Of a stretch of 64,000 nucleotides of DNA, positions 30,017-38,951 are shown one piece after another; position 1 is the stretch's first letter, and each line of letters begins with the position of its first letter. Made by a program: the position numbers and the translations under genes. The stretch covers positions 1-64,000 of the forward strand of contig AAVT01000001.1 of the NCBI GenBank assembly GCA_000169075.1. Reading direction: 5' to 3'. The notes below the pieces were generated by a model. The model was not told where the DNA came from. It saw nothing but the letters and a program-made list of their open reading frames with translations, and did no database searches. Source of the stretch: a marine gamma proteobacterium HTCC2143. GTDB taxonomy: Bacteria > Pseudomonadota > Gammaproteobacteria > Pseudomonadales > Dasaniaceae.

Positions 30017-30454
30017 CTATTCTTCGCTGGCCGCTTCTGTAGCTGGAGCAGCGGTTGCTTCTTCCGGAGCTGGAGCAGCAGGTGCTGCCTCATCACGGCG
30101 CTCAGGACGACTGGCGCGGCGCTCACGGCTCTCTTTCTCGGCTTTCATGATCGGTGATTCAGCGGTGACTGATTCATCCATCTTGATTACTAAGTTCCTG
30201 AGAACAGCATCGTTATAACGGAAGTTGGTGGTTAGTTCGTCGATCGCTTCTTGATCGGCCTCTACATTCATCAACGTGTAGTGAGCCTTATGGATCTTAT
30301 TAATAGGGTAGGCTAAATGGCGGCGACCCCAGTCTTCTAAACGGTGTATCTTGCCGCCGTTCTTCTCGATCGCCTGGGTGTAGCGCTCGACCATGCCGGG
30401 CACCTGCTCAGATTGGTCAGGATGGACCAGAAATATGATTTCGTAATGACGCAT
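30017..30454 (-). CDS. rpsF: 30S ribosomal protein S6
   Basis: Small-subunit protein binding 16S rRNA with S18. It has 145 residues. The core [20 protein letters not shown] and [19 protein letters not shown] is followed by an extended C-terminal tail rich in Ala, Glu and Pro ([18 protein letters not shown]). That tail recalls the variable glutamate tails of S6. First gene of the operon; see the leader candidate just upstream. Confidence 0.97.
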   Translation of the reverse strand: MRHYEIIFLVHPDQSEQVPGMVERYTQAIEKNGGKIHRLEDWGRRHLAYPINKIHKAHYTLMNVEADQEAIDELTTNFRYNDAVLRNLVIKMDESVTAESPIMKAEKESRERRASRPERRDEAAPAAPAPEEATAAPATEAASEE

Positions 30455-30500
30455 AGCATCTCCTTACGGGTTAAGCCACCTGATGATTCATAACCGAATC
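30455..30500 (-). promoter_or_regulatory. Candidate S6:S18 autoregulatory leader of rpsF
   Basis: In the rpsF 5' leader GGTTA (minus strand, plus 30491-30495) can pair with TAACC (plus 30469-30473). It is followed by CCGTAAGGAG immediately ahead of the start codon. rpsF leaders in many bacteria fold into an S6:S18-binding stem with a conserved CCG next to the ribosome-binding site. The match was judged by eye only. Confidence 0.3.
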
Positions 30501-30634
30501 TCAGTATGACAAGGAGCCCCTATGACTAATTTAGCAGCAAGACACCACACAATCGATCACAGGGATTTAAGAGGCGCGAAGTCTAGAGGAACCGCCAATG
30601 AAAGGCAAGGATTTTGGTGATTATCTAGCCAGCC

Positions 30635-31252
30635 CTAAGCGGCTGCGCTTGGTCGCTGGCTTATTGCTGTGCGCCAACGGGCCACATTCACCAGCGAATC
30701 CTCGTAGGGAACACCCACCAAATCGCAGGCAAAATCAATCACTGCCAGCGCAAGAATATCAGCCATAGAAAATTGCTTGCCGGCAACAAAATCATTGTTT
30801 GTCAAATGCGCATCAAACAACGCATAAAATGCCGCGGTGCGCTGGCGACCCAGCTCGGCAGCCGCTGGAATTTGTTCGACTAACTTTGCTGTTATCGGAT
30901 GCCCGTGTATCCAAACTTGCCCTACCGCGCCCATAAAGTTGAGCTCGACACGCCGAATCCACATTTCGATCGTGGCAATCTCCAGAGGCGTAACACCAAA
31001 TAATGGAGGATCCGGGTGTAATGCTTCAAAATAACGACATATAGCCACTGATTCGGATAACACAGTGCCATCATCCAATTCCAAATAAGGAATGCCTCCG
31101 AAGGGGTTTCTAGCCAGAGAATCCGCAGCACGGCTTTCACCTTTCAGAATATTAATCGGGACTAAAGGCACATCTTTTATCCCCTTTTCTGCTAAATACA
31201 TTCTGACTCTGCGTGGATTTGGCGCGGGCATTGCTGCATCGTATAATTTCAT
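30635..31252 (-). CDS. Glutathione S-transferase family protein
   Basis: 205 residues with a thioredoxin-fold N-terminal domain (MKLYDAAMPAPNPRRVRMYL; NPFGGIPYLELDDGTVLSES, the glutathione-binding cis-Pro and SES signature) and an all-helical C-terminal domain with the N-capping motif SMADILALAVIDF. Cytosolic. Its physiological substrate is unknown. It lies next to a dienelactone-hydrolase-like gene on the same strand. Confidence 0.9.
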   Translation of the reverse strand: MKLYDAAMPAPNPRRVRMYLAEKGIKDVPLVPINILKGESRAADSLARNPFGGIPYLELDDGTVLSESVAICRYFEALHPDPPLFGVTPLEIATIEMWIRRVELNFMGAVGQVWIHGHPITAKLVEQIPAAAELGRQRTAAFYALFDAHLTNNDFVAGKQFSMADILALAVIDFACDLVGVPYEDSLVNVARWRTAISQRPSAAA

Positions 31253-31319
31253 TGCTAGTCCTTATTGATGAAATAACTCATGGGTTGGCTGCCTCAAACG
31301 GCCGCCGGTAATTGCGGCA

Positions 31320-32045
31320 TTATAGATTGCGCGCAAACATGGCAAACAAACGCTCCCAATGTCGCTCGGCCGCTGACTTATTATAAATATCGCCCCGCTG
31401 CGGAAAGACAAATCCATGCTCGGTACCTGGATACCACTCAATGCGATAATTACAGGCCGTCGTCTTCAGATGTGCATCTAAGGCCTCGATCATTTCGGGG
31501 GGCGCCCAAGAGTCTGTTTCGGCACAGCCGATATACAACTCTCCGGTTATTTTTTCTGCCGCCAAATGCGGCGAATCCGCGGCTTCAGTGATCAAACGCA
31601 CGCCGTGCAGTGAAGCTGCTACCTTAACTCGATCAGGGAAACGCCCAGCTGCGGCAACAGCGAATGGACCACTCATGCAGTAACCAACAATTCCGACCGG
31701 CCCCGTTGCAACACGGTCGTTGCCATCAACATGATCAAAAATTGCCTGCACGTCGTCGCAAAATAAATCGTTGCTCAGGGCATCCATCTGCTCAAACATT
31801 TTTTCGCGAGTAACACCTTCCATATACATATGAAATTCACGTACTTTCCGATAATACAAATTAGGCAGGACCACATAATAACCAACGGCAGCGATGCGTC
31901 TGGCCATGTCGTGCAACTCCTCGCGCTTACCCGGCGCATCCATGGCAAATATCACCATAGGGAAGGGACCATCCTCCTCAGGGCAGGCAATAAAAGTATT
32001 CATCGCACCATCTTTTGTTGTTATATCAACGTGAGTTTCTATCAT
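31320..32045 (-). CDS. Dienelactone hydrolase family protein
   Basis: Cytosolic alpha/beta hydrolase of 241 residues. The nucleophile is cysteine in GIVGYCMSGPFA, as in dienelactone hydrolases. The acid is in CAETDSWAPPE and the histidine in PGTEHGFVFPQRG. Homologues cleave dienelactones in ring-cleavage pathways, but no such pathway genes are nearby, so the substrate is open. It lies 51 nt downstream of rlmB on the same strand. Confidence 0.88.
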   Translation of the reverse strand: MIETHVDITTKDGAMNTFIACPEEDGPFPMVIFAMDAPGKREELHDMARRIAAVGYYVVLPNLYYRKVREFHMYMEGVTREKMFEQMDALSNDLFCDDVQAIFDHVDGNDRVATGPVGIVGYCMSGPFAVAAAGRFPDRVKVAASLHGVRLITEAADSPHLAAEKITGELYIGCAETDSWAPPEMIEALDAHLKTTACNYRIEWYPGTEHGFVFPQRGDIYNKSAAERHWERLFAMFARNL

Positions 32046-32096
32046 TATTTTTCTCGCCTTATTATTGTTTCAATAGGTCGCTGGCAGCAACAACGG

Positions 32097-32840
32097 TTAA
32101 GCCGACACTCTTTGCCTGACCGCCTCAAACAGGCAGACGCCCGTTGCTACAGACACATTAAGACTGCTCACTGAGCCCGCCATGGGTAAATTAATCAGGT
32201 AATCACAATTTTCTCGGGTTAAGCGTCGCATCCCCTTACCTTCAGCACCCATAACTAATGCGACAGGCCCGGTAAGATTAGCTTGATAGACGCTTTGCTC
32301 GGCTTCACCAGCAGTACCGGTAATCCATATACCTCGACCCTGAATGTCTTTCATTGTTCTAGCCAGGTTGGTGACTTGAATATAGGGCACCACTTCGGCA
32401 GCTCCGCAGGCAACTTTTCGCACCGTAGCATTTAAGGGAGCCGAGCTATCTTTGGGGGCTATTACGGCGTCAACACCGGCGGCATCGGCGGTACGCAGAC
32501 AGGCGCCTAAATTATGGGGATCAGTTACTCCGTCCAAAATCAGTAACAACGGCGGGTGATCCAGCCCATCAAGCATCTCTTTTAGATCCCGATCACGCAA
32601 GGTTTGCGCCGGCTTGGTAAAAGCGACCACACCTTGATGGCGCCCATCTACCTGTTTGTCGAGCTCTTCTCGTGGCACTGTTTTACATTTCACCCCCACC
32701 TGCCGGGCATGCAATTGCAGCTCATTGATACGCTTATCATTGCGTCCTTGCTGCAACCATAACTCTTCAATTCGATTTGACTGCCCTTGTAAAAGGGCTT
32801 CGACGGCATGAATACCAAATACCCAATGTTCTTCACTCAC
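32097..32840 (-). CDS. rlmB: 23S rRNA (guanosine-2'-O-)-methyltransferase RlmB
   Basis: SPOUT (TrmH-family) methyltransferase that modifies G2251 in the 23S peptidyl-transferase P loop. It has 247 residues, with a GTG start (32838-32840). Motifs are [51 protein letters not shown] and [21 protein letters not shown], the last forming the trefoil knot. It follows rnr by 11 nt. Confidence 0.96.
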   Translation of the reverse strand: MSEEHWVFGIHAVEALLQGQSNRIEELWLQQGRNDKRINELQLHARQVGVKCKTVPREELDKQVDGRHQGVVAFTKPAQTLRDRDLKEMLDGLDHPPLLLILDGVTDPHNLGACLRTADAAGVDAVIAPKDSSAPLNATVRKVACGAAEVVPYIQVTNLARTMKDIQGRGIWITGTAGEAEQSVYQANLTGPVALVMGAEGKGMRRLTRENCDYLINLPMAGSVSSLNVSVATGVCLFEAVRQRVSA

Positions 32841-32851
32841 GCTATTCTGCC

Positions 32852-35317
32852 TTACTGACGCTTTCTTTTACGAACGGATTTTGCCTTGGGCGAAGCAACC
32901 TTTGCTGGCTTTTCTCCTGCTACCGCACCCCTAGCTTTACTTGTTTTTGGCGTCGCCTTTTTGGTAGCCCCGCCCTTACTCTGCTTGGTCGATTTCTTTT
33001 CTTCTGATTTTTTTGCTACCGTTTTTGCGAACTGGCGCTTCGGTTTTTTGCCTTCTTTTTGCTCGCGGCGTTTTGATCGAGTGGAACCCTCAATCATTTC
33101 CAAATCAATTTTCTTGTCCTCAAGGCTAACACGAACCACCTGCACTTTTACCAAGTCGCCAAGCTGGAACATAACCCCGGTGCGCTCGCCCATCAGCCGC
33201 TGCTTGACCGGATCAAAATGATAATAATCCCTGTCCAGAGCACTGACGTGAACCAACCCTTCGACATACACATTAACTAACTCTACAAATAAACCAAAGC
33301 CGGTTACTGCCGTAACAATACCGTCAAACTCTTCCCCAACACGGTCTTTAACGTATTCACATTTCAGCCAAGAAACCACATCGCGGGTAGCATCATCCGC
33401 TCGACGCTCAGTCATTGAGCACTGCTCGCCCAGAACTAACAGCTCGGCCATGCCATAGGGATAAATTTTATGCTTTGCCAGTACACCGGCGCCCTCCACT
33501 CGCTTAACTTGCTTACTGGCTGTATCGCTGCGAACAATATGCCGAATGGCACGGTGTACCAGTAGGTCAGGGTAGCGTCGAATTGGCGATGTAAAATGAC
33601 CATAAGCCGGATAGTTCAGGCCAAAATGCCCCAGATTTTCAGGCTGATAAACAGCCTGACGCAGTGACCGTAACATCATCGTTTGGATAATATGTGCATC
33701 CGGGCGATCTCCGAGTTGCGATAACAAAGACTGATAATCATCGGGGGTCGGCTTACTGCCGCCACCTAAGTCCAATGCCAACTCGCCCAAAAACTTGCGC
33801 AGAGACTCCAACTTCTCCTCGGTGGGCCCCTCATGCACGCGAAACAGCGCAGGCAACTCATGTTTCTCCAAAAACCGTGCTGCCGCCACATTGGCCGCCA
33901 GCATACATTCTTCAATCAGTTTGTGCGCATCATTGCGAACCACTGGTACTATTTCTTCAATTTTACGATCCCCACCAAACACAATACGCGTCTCAGTGGT
34001 TTCAAAATCGATCGCGCCACGCAGGCTTCTCGCCTTTCGGAGTGTTTGGTAGAGCCTGTGCAATTGCTCTAAATGCGGAACAACTTTTGTGTATTCGTCC
34101 CGCAACGGATTGCTATCGGGATTTTTTGAATCAAGAATCGCCCCCACCTTGTTATAGGTCAGTCGCGCATGAGAATGCATAACACCCTCATAAAAATAGT
34201 AACCACTAACTTTGCCTGCAGAGCTTATGGTCATTTCACACACCATGCAAAGACGATCAACCGCCGGTTTCAGCGAGCACAAACCATTTGATAGCGCCTC
34301 AGGTAACATCGGCACAACTTGCTCAGGAAAGTAGACAGAATTACCCCGTAAGGTCGCCTCTTTATCAAGCGCGCTATTCACTTTTACATAATGAGACACG
34401 TCAGCGATGGCCACCCATAAACGCCAACCACCGGTCTTTTTGGCTTCGCAATAGACTGCATCATCAAAATCACGGGCATCTTCGCCGTCGATGGTAACAA
34501 ATGGCAAAGCGCGTAAATCGATACGGTGCTGTTTATCTTTTTCCTCGGGTTCCGCTGACAATGCCTGCGCTTCTATTTCAACCGCCTCAGGCCATTGATG
34601 AGGAATATTGTGCGCCCGGATTGCGACGTCAATCTCCATCCCCGGCGCCATATGATCTCCCAGCACCTCGACAACACGCCCTGTCGGAGGCTTGCGCCAG
34701 CCAGGCTGACCGGTTATCTCGACCATCACATATTGATCAACACCCGCTTCACCTATCTCCTCTCGGGGAACAATAACATCATGATTGATACGGGCGTTGT
34801 CAGGCGACACAAAAACCACGCCGTTCTCATCATAAAGTCGACCGACTAACTGGTGGGTGTTATGACTAATCACCTCAACAATAACGCCTTCTTTTTTACC
34901 CCGATGATCAAACCCAGCACTGCGACACAACACCTCATCGCCGTCGAAAACGGTACTCATCTGGCGACTGTTGAGATACAAATCGCCACCCCCGTCAACA
35001 GGCACAGCAAAACCATAACCATCTCGATGAGCCTGAACTCTCCCTCGCACAAGGTCGAGTTTATCGATAAGACCAAAAGCTCCCTTACGATTGCGCATCA
35101 ATTGACCATCACGCTCCATCGCCTTCAAACGGCGGCGCAGTGCCTCAACCTGAGAAAAATCTGTTAATTCCAGCGCCTTGGTGATTTGATTTCTATTGAG
35201 CGGACCATCGGCCTCCGCCAAAAATTCCATAATGAATTCTCGGCTGGGAATGGGTGATTCATACTTCTCGGCCTCGCGGCCTGCATGGGGGTCTTTGCGG
35301 GTAAGGCGTTTTGCCAT
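32852..35317 (-). CDS. rnr: Ribonuclease R
   Basis: Processive 3'-5' exoribonuclease that degrades structured RNA. It has 821 residues. In order: an N-terminal helix-turn-helix-like domain, two cold-shock domains, the RNB catalytic domain with the aspartate cluster [13 protein letters not shown], an S1 domain ([20 protein letters not shown]), and a long Lys/Arg-rich tail (about residues 740-821). Upstream is a near-consensus -10 TATAAT on the minus strand at 35356-35361. The rnr-rlmB order is the Pseudomonas one. Confidence 0.96.
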   Translation of the reverse strand: MAKRLTRKDPHAGREAEKYESPIPSREFIMEFLAEADGPLNRNQITKALELTDFSQVEALRRRLKAMERDGQLMRNRKGAFGLIDKLDLVRGRVQAHRDGYGFAVPVDGGGDLYLNSRQMSTVFDGDEVLCRSAGFDHRGKKEGVIVEVISHNTHQLVGRLYDENGVVFVSPDNARINHDVIVPREEIGEAGVDQYVMVEITGQPGWRKPPTGRVVEVLGDHMAPGMEIDVAIRAHNIPHQWPEAVEIEAQALSAEPEEKDKQHRIDLRALPFVTIDGEDARDFDDAVYCEAKKTGGWRLWVAIADVSHYVKVNSALDKEATLRGNSVYFPEQVVPMLPEALSNGLCSLKPAVDRLCMVCEMTISSAGKVSGYYFYEGVMHSHARLTYNKVGAILDSKNPDSNPLRDEYTKVVPHLEQLHRLYQTLRKARSLRGAIDFETTETRIVFGGDRKIEEIVPVVRNDAHKLIEECMLAANVAAARFLEKHELPALFRVHEGPTEEKLESLRKFLGELALDLGGGSKPTPDDYQSLLSQLGDRPDAHIIQTMMLRSLRQAVYQPENLGHFGLNYPAYGHFTSPIRRYPDLLVHRAIRHIVRSDTASKQVKRVEGAGVLAKHKIYPYGMAELLVLGEQCSMTERRADDATRDVVSWLKCEYVKDRVGEEFDGIVTAVTGFGLFVELVNVYVEGLVHVSALDRDYYHFDPVKQRLMGERTGVMFQLGDLVKVQVVRVSLEDKKIDLEMIEGSTRSKRREQKEGKKPKRQFAKTVAKKSEEKKSTKQSKGGATKKATPKTSKARGAVAGEKPAKVASPKAKSVRKRKRQ

Positions 35318-35735
35318 CTGTGTGTATAATCCTTGAACAATAGTGAATTGGCATCATTATACCCATATATCGTCCCGCATCTGGTTTTATTGATAAATCC
35401 TCAAATACAGCAAAACCTTCTTTCGCTCAACGGTAACCTAGTAGAGTAGTTCACCCTGCTTTCTGTCATTGTCAACAACACAGCTCATGGGTTTTGCGAT
35501 CAAACCAGCCAGCTCAACGAATGACAGGTCACAAACTACTCACTGACCTGCCGGCCATCGTTGACTTCCATTGATTATTGATCAGCTAGCCAGCTTCCCT
35601 CGCTATAGCTTTCAAAGTTGACGTCCCGCGATTGCAAAGGGCTGTGATTGCAACGGGTAGTCACGTCGATAAATAGCCCGCAAAGTGCAATATCAGCACT
35701 CATTACAACTAACATCCGTCAACCGCCCTCTTTTA
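35318..35735. other. Intergenic region between rnr and the tRNA-Leu promoter
   Basis: 418 bp with no supportable gene. It holds the TATAAT at 35356-35361 (minus strand, for rnr) and a pair of 8-nt inverted segments, CTGTCATT near 35464 and AATGACAG near 35519, too far apart for a simple terminator. Confidence 0.5.
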
Positions 35736-35764
35736 TTGACAAAAGCATGGCTGAACGTTAAATT
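35736..35764 (+). promoter_or_regulatory. Sigma-70 promoter of tRNA-Leu
   Basis: TTGACA (35736-35741), a 17-nt spacer, TAAATT (35759-35764), followed by a G/C-rich discriminator GCGCGC. Such a discriminator is typical of stringently controlled stable-RNA promoters. The predicted start is near 35771, about 32 nt before the tRNA. Confidence 0.82.
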
Positions 35765-35802
35765 GCGCGCCTCGGTTTGATCAGCGATTGCTGTTAAACT
35801 TA

Positions 35803-35889
35803 GCCCAGGTGGTGAAATTGGTAGACACGCAAGCTTCAGGTGCTTGTGCTCTTCGGGGCGTGGAGGTTCAAGTCCTCTTCTGGGCACCA
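35803..35889 (+). tRNA. tRNA-Leu (anticodon CAG)
   Basis: 87-nt class II tRNA with encoded CCA. The acceptor GCCCAGG pairs with TCTGGGC. The anticodon stem is CAAGC/GCTTG with loop TTCAGGT (anticodon CAG). A variable arm GTGCTCTTCGGGGCGT and T-arm GGAGGTTCAAGTCCTC follow. It decodes CUG. It lies downstream of rnr as in Pseudomonas. Its 3' end is repeated twice downstream (37245 and 38838). Confidence 0.96.
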
Positions 35890-35903
35890 TTAACTTTTTC
35901 TTT

Positions 35904-35920
35904 AATGCTAGAGCATTTTT
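35904..35920 (+). terminator. Possible terminator after tRNA-Leu
   Basis: A short hairpin AATGC/GCATT with a TAGA loop is followed by TTT, 14 nt past the tRNA CCA. The stem is only 5 bp, so strength is uncertain. Confidence 0.45.
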
Positions 35921-36017
35921 CTTTCCATCAGGCGTGCGTTTTTCGGGTGATCCACACAGGTGACCTACATGCCCTTGTATTTATGACATTAAAACCATCC
36001 GTTCTGACTCTAACTAT

Positions 36018-36785
36018 TCACCACAAGACGATGAAGATTGCGATTAGAGCTACAATAATCAAAATAACATTGGCCCTCTTAGATTTCTGTCGCTCTTTTT
36101 CATCGAGAAGCAGGTACAACGAATCAATATCCTTGTAATCTTCCAAAGGTAAACTCAACTCTGGATCAAACTGCAAAAACTCTTTTGCCACCGCCAATGT
36201 GGTCTCGCAATCACCATAGGCAGAATGCGCATCGTCGTTAGGCGGCACATCGAATACCCAGGCGGCTGTTGATAGTTTGTGCCATTTGTAATCGCCATAT
36301 CGCGTGCGACCCACCAACTCAGAAAAAGCCAGCATCAGACAATACCATTTACGTTTTTTCATCGTGAGATTGAATGCTCGACATGTCTGAGTAATAATTC
36401 TTCGATCAAATTTAGCGTTATAAGCAACAATATTTTTGCCCGCAGTAACCTCTACATAATCTCGATACACGTCGGGCCAGGATCGGCAGGATTTTAAATC
36501 TCTAGCCTTAATACCATGCACCTCCCTTGCACCCTTGCTCACCTTGACGCTCGGTTTAACTCGCTCGTTAAGTAGGATGTTCCCTTCGAAGTCTAATATG
36601 CAAATTTCGATCAACTGTGCCGTTTCCGAAAGTCCGGTAGTTTCGGTATCTAAGATGACTGAATTCGCATCAAGGTTGAAATATTCAAGCGCCGACTCAA
36701 ACCGCTTTGCTAAGCCTCTCTTAAGAATTGTGCCTTTTTCACGAGCTTCTGGACCAATATAGTGAAGATAATCTTTACCGTACAT
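36018..36785 (-). CDS. DEDDh 3'-5' exonuclease (DnaQ-like) with C-terminal membrane anchor
   Basis: 255-residue nuclease. All five DEDDh catalytic positions are visible: D46 and E48 (ILDTETTGL), D127 (AYNAKFDRR), H187 and D192 (DAHSAYGDCETT). The final 17 residues (239-255, ILIIVALIAIFIVLW after a KSKRA basic patch) form a single hydrophobic helix at the extreme C-terminus. This suggests a tail-anchored protein with the nuclease in the cytoplasm. The N-terminal 40 residues are charged and unassigned. DnaQ-like exonucleases act in proofreading, tRNA trimming or defence; which applies is unknown. It stands alone on an islet bracketed by tRNA-Leu 3'-end repeats. AAAGGGTT precedes the ATG. Confidence 0.85.
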   Translation of the reverse strand: MYGKDYLHYIGPEAREKGTILKRGLAKRFESALEYFNLDANSVILDTETTGLSETAQLIEICILDFEGNILLNERVKPSVKVSKGAREVHGIKARDLKSCRSWPDVYRDYVEVTAGKNIVAYNAKFDRRIITQTCRAFNLTMKKRKWYCLMLAFSELVGRTRYGDYKWHKLSTAAWVFDVPPNDDAHSAYGDCETTLAVAKEFLQFDPELSLPLEDYKDIDSLYLLLDEKERQKSKRANVILIIVALIAIFIVLW

Positions 36786-37244
36786 ATGCTTGTAACCCTT
36801 TAAATTTAATTGGTTTTTTCAAGCTAGTTTTTAGATAACTACAGCTACATAAATCGTAAAGACCATCCTCTACGCTGCCATGCGTTCTTCAGTGCATGCC
36901 GAGCATGCCTCAAAGTCAACAACAGGTACTATAACGCTATAGTGAACAGAGTATGCAGGGATATCTCTAGCATGCAGTAATTCTATTGCTTCAATCAGTA
37001 CCTTAGCTTTGGGGAATTGTAGCCGAAATAAATCGAGACCAGAGTCCGATACAGACTCTATGTTAAGCTTCGCCAGTGGTCGCGGGAAAGGAAGTTACTG
37101 ATAAATGTCTAACGAGCGCTTAATCGCAAACGGGCTATCTGTAAGATTTAAAGACACTCACACATATTGAAGGTCCGCATTATACCTCCACCGACAGACA
37201 CGGTAATTGAAATCAAGGGGTTAGGATCAACGCCTTACTACGGC

Positions 37245-37273
37245 GGAGGTTCAAGTCCTCTTCTGAGCACCAT
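37245..37273 (+). repeat. Partial tRNA-Leu 3' end, copy 2 (att-like)
   Basis: 29 bp identical to the 3' end of tRNA-Leu (35862-35890) except one G-to-A change (TTCTGAGCACCAT versus TTCTGGGCACCAT). It spans the T-arm, the acceptor 3' strand and CCA. The 5' part of the tRNA is absent. This is the portion usually duplicated by tyrosine-recombinase integration at tRNA genes. Confidence 0.85.
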
Positions 37274-37306
37274 ATTACAGTCTTATACAGTCCAATAAAG
37301 TCCCTC

Positions 37307-37338
37307 AGGCCCTGCAAATGCCGGGCCTTCTAGTTTTT
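37307..37338 (+). terminator. Intrinsic terminator after tRNA-Leu copy 2
   Basis: AGGCCC (37307-37312) pairs with GGGCCT (37323-37328), with an inner GCA/TGC pairing, followed by TTCTAGTTTTT. It lies 34 nt past the partial tRNA end. It is oriented as a terminator for a tRNA transcript that no longer has a 5' part here. Confidence 0.75.
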
Positions 37339-37360
37339 GACGCAAGCAAAGCTTGAGTTA

Positions 37361-38038
37361 CTAGGCTTTAGTTTTACGTCGGGCGAAACCGAGACCGACC
37401 AAGCCAAGGCCCAGTAGAGTGAGTGAGCCGGGCTCTGGTACAGTCTCTACATTTACACTTCTTAAGTACCATGAGTCAGAGCGATCATCAGCTACCCAGC
37501 TAAAAACATCGCCAACCAAATCCTTTCCAGCCACATCAAATAGACTACCCCCGTCATCTAAGATGTCCTCTTCATCAAATATCTTTGAATCGCCTAAAAA
37601 GAAATCAAAATCATCGCCGTCCTTAGGTACCTCTTGTTCGCACCAGCAAGACAAGCTCCACTTCTTAGTTACAGAATCTTGAGTAAAATCTAGATCATGA
37701 TCGCCATCAGTAAAGGAAAACGCTGTCATTCTAACATCTTGGTCAAAAGTGGCGATTAATGTCTCATCATTATAATTAGAGCCATCGACTTCATCGCTAT
37801 CACTACGAGCTGCTATGACTCCGATACCTCCATATGATCCTGAAGTATCATGATGAGCGTAAGGGTTTTTAGTGATGCGGCTCGTGTCGTCAGCAGTAAA
37901 ACTTAATGTTATACCTCCCTGCATGAAGGAAGGGTTATGCACTGTATTTTCAGACAAGGTGTTAAAGTCAAAAAGAACGGCGTGGGCACTGCTAGCAGCC
38001 AGTGTAATAGCTAGCGCGGCAAGTTTTTTCATTTTCAT
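37361..38038 (-). CDS. PEP-CTERM sorting-domain protein
   Basis: 225-residue exported protein. It has an N-terminal signal peptide (MKMKKLAALAITLAASSAHA) and an acidic mid-region with two Cys near CWCEQ. The C-terminal sorting signal from about residue 200 (VPEPGSLTLLGLGLVGLGFA then RRK) has the PEP motif, a hydrophobic helix and a basic tail. Such proteins are processed by exosortase and usually linked to exopolysaccharide. No exosortase gene is in the window. AAGGA precedes the ATG. A sigma-54-type promoter and a 5' stem-loop lie upstream. Confidence 0.9.
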   Translation of the reverse strand: MKMKKLAALAITLAASSAHAVLFDFNTLSENTVHNPSFMQGGITLSFTADDTSRITKNPYAHHDTSGSYGGIGVIAARSDSDEVDGSNYNDETLIATFDQDVRMTAFSFTDGDHDLDFTQDSVTKKWSLSCWCEQEVPKDGDDFDFFLGDSKIFDEEDILDDGGSLFDVAGKDLVGDVFSWVADDRSDSWYLRSVNVETVPEPGSLTLLGLGLVGLGFARRKTKA

Positions 38039-38059
38039 TTAATAAATCCTTTTCTCCAT

Positions 38060-38079
38060 GCCGCTGATCATTCAGCGGC
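38060..38079 (-). promoter_or_regulatory. 5' stem-loop in PEP-CTERM mRNA leader
   Basis: A perfect 8-bp inverted repeat, GCCGCTGA/TCAGCGGC with a 4-nt loop. It starts at about the predicted transcription start of the sigma-54-type promoter and ends 21 nt before the ATG. It could protect the mRNA 5' end. Confidence 0.6.
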
Positions 38080-38091
38080 TGACAATTCATT

Positions 38092-38107
38092 AGCAAGGAT
38101 CACGCCA
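38092..38107 (-). promoter_or_regulatory. Sigma-54-type -24/-12 promoter of PEP-CTERM gene
   Basis: On the minus strand TGGCGTG-N4-TTGCT matches the RpoN consensus TGGCACG-N4-TTGCW, including the invariant GG and GC pairs at correct spacing. Only two positions of CACG differ. The predicted start is near 38080. RpoN control with the PrsK/PrsR pair is known for PEP-CTERM genes in some bacteria. Confidence 0.7.
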
Positions 38108-38837
38108 ACAAATCAACCTATTGATTTATAACGTTATTTTACTTTTTAAGAATAAATATAAACAAAACTTGTAAGAAATTCCGACACCATTCTCATATGT
38201 TATTAAGATAATGATGTAATTTGCCGAGTGAATATACTTTCCTGACCCTCCAATTCGCTGAGCTTCACCCTAGTGGTGAGCGTATCCATTGATTCGTATG
38301 GCCAATCCATCAATTTATAGTGTAATTAACAGCGTGTAAGATTCTCCGACAATCCGGAAATGGCTTTGCTGCGGGGCAATCGCATGGCGTTATACATATT
38401 ACTCGAAACGGCTGTCACCTGAGGATCGCGGGCGGCATAAATCGGCTTAGGATTAAGCTAAAGCCAGAGACTGGGGCTTGTGGTCTGAGGCCATTCCGAT
38501 AAACTCCTACGATTGAAGGAGAGACAGACGATGAAGCTCGACTCGCCAAATGACAACGTCCTTCAACTGATCTATTGTCAGCGACCAGTGACTGCTACAT
38601 CACCATGACATCGGTATTACCGCTACCAATGACCACTTTCGAGCCGCTGACTCGTAGTCGTGCACTAATTCAGTAATTTACCAGTGACTGACATACAAAT
38701 TGGGGAGATTTTTAGGCCCCGTTTAGATGGATTGGGGGACAATTTAACCCAACCCAAAACTGATCAACATACTGCGTAATATGGATCCAATCTTTGTATT
38801 AGTTGTTATATTTCATTAGGATATATCCAGTATATTG

Positions 38838-38855
38838 GTCCTCTTCTGGCACCAT
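38838..38855 (+). repeat. Partial tRNA-Leu 3' end, copy 3 (att-like)
   Basis: 18 bp matching the last bases of tRNA-Leu plus the following T (GTCCTCTTCTGGCACCAT). One G of the GGG run is missing. It closes the region between tRNA-Leu and the sugar porter gene. Confidence 0.65.
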
Positions 38856-38951
38856 ACACATCAAAAGCCCCCCCACTAGAGCCCTTTTTTGTTGCCGAAC
38901 GCTGCATTAATTATAAATTGGGGGCAACAACCTTTCGCGGCCCTATCAGCA

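Larger units (their letters stand above)
36786..37360. other. Non-coding stretch between exonuclease gene and PEP-CTERM gene
   Basis: 575 bp without a supportable gene. It includes the second tRNA-Leu 3'-end copy (37245-37273) and a terminator hairpin (37307-37338). Otherwise it is A+T-rich sequence with short palindromic bits such as paired GCATGC near 36893-36908. The stretch just before the tRNA copy (about 37208-37240) could be a former recombinase arm site, but this is speculative. Confidence 0.5.
38039..38951. other. Long non-coding stretch upstream of PEP-CTERM gene
   Basis: 913 bp with no supportable gene. It contains the PEP-CTERM leader hairpin and sigma-54-type promoter (38060-38107), an A+T-rich block to about 38220, a stretch to 38837 of unknown origin, and the third tRNA-Leu end (38838-38855). 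A 25-codon frame with a good ribosome-binding site starts at 38531 (MKLDSPNDNVLQLIYCQRP) but matches nothing recognised. CCAGTGACTG occurs twice about 110 bp apart. This may be a mobile-element remnant. Confidence 0.5.

Noticed and set aside
37145..37244. 5' part of a second tRNA-Leu upstream of copy 2
   Set aside because: No acceptor 5' strand, D-arm or anticodon stem can be aligned; only the last 29 bp match.
38885..38940. Inverted repeat TTGTTGCC/GGCAACAA after the sugar porter gene
   Set aside because: The arms are 36 nt apart and no T-tract follows on the minus strand, so a terminator call is not supported.
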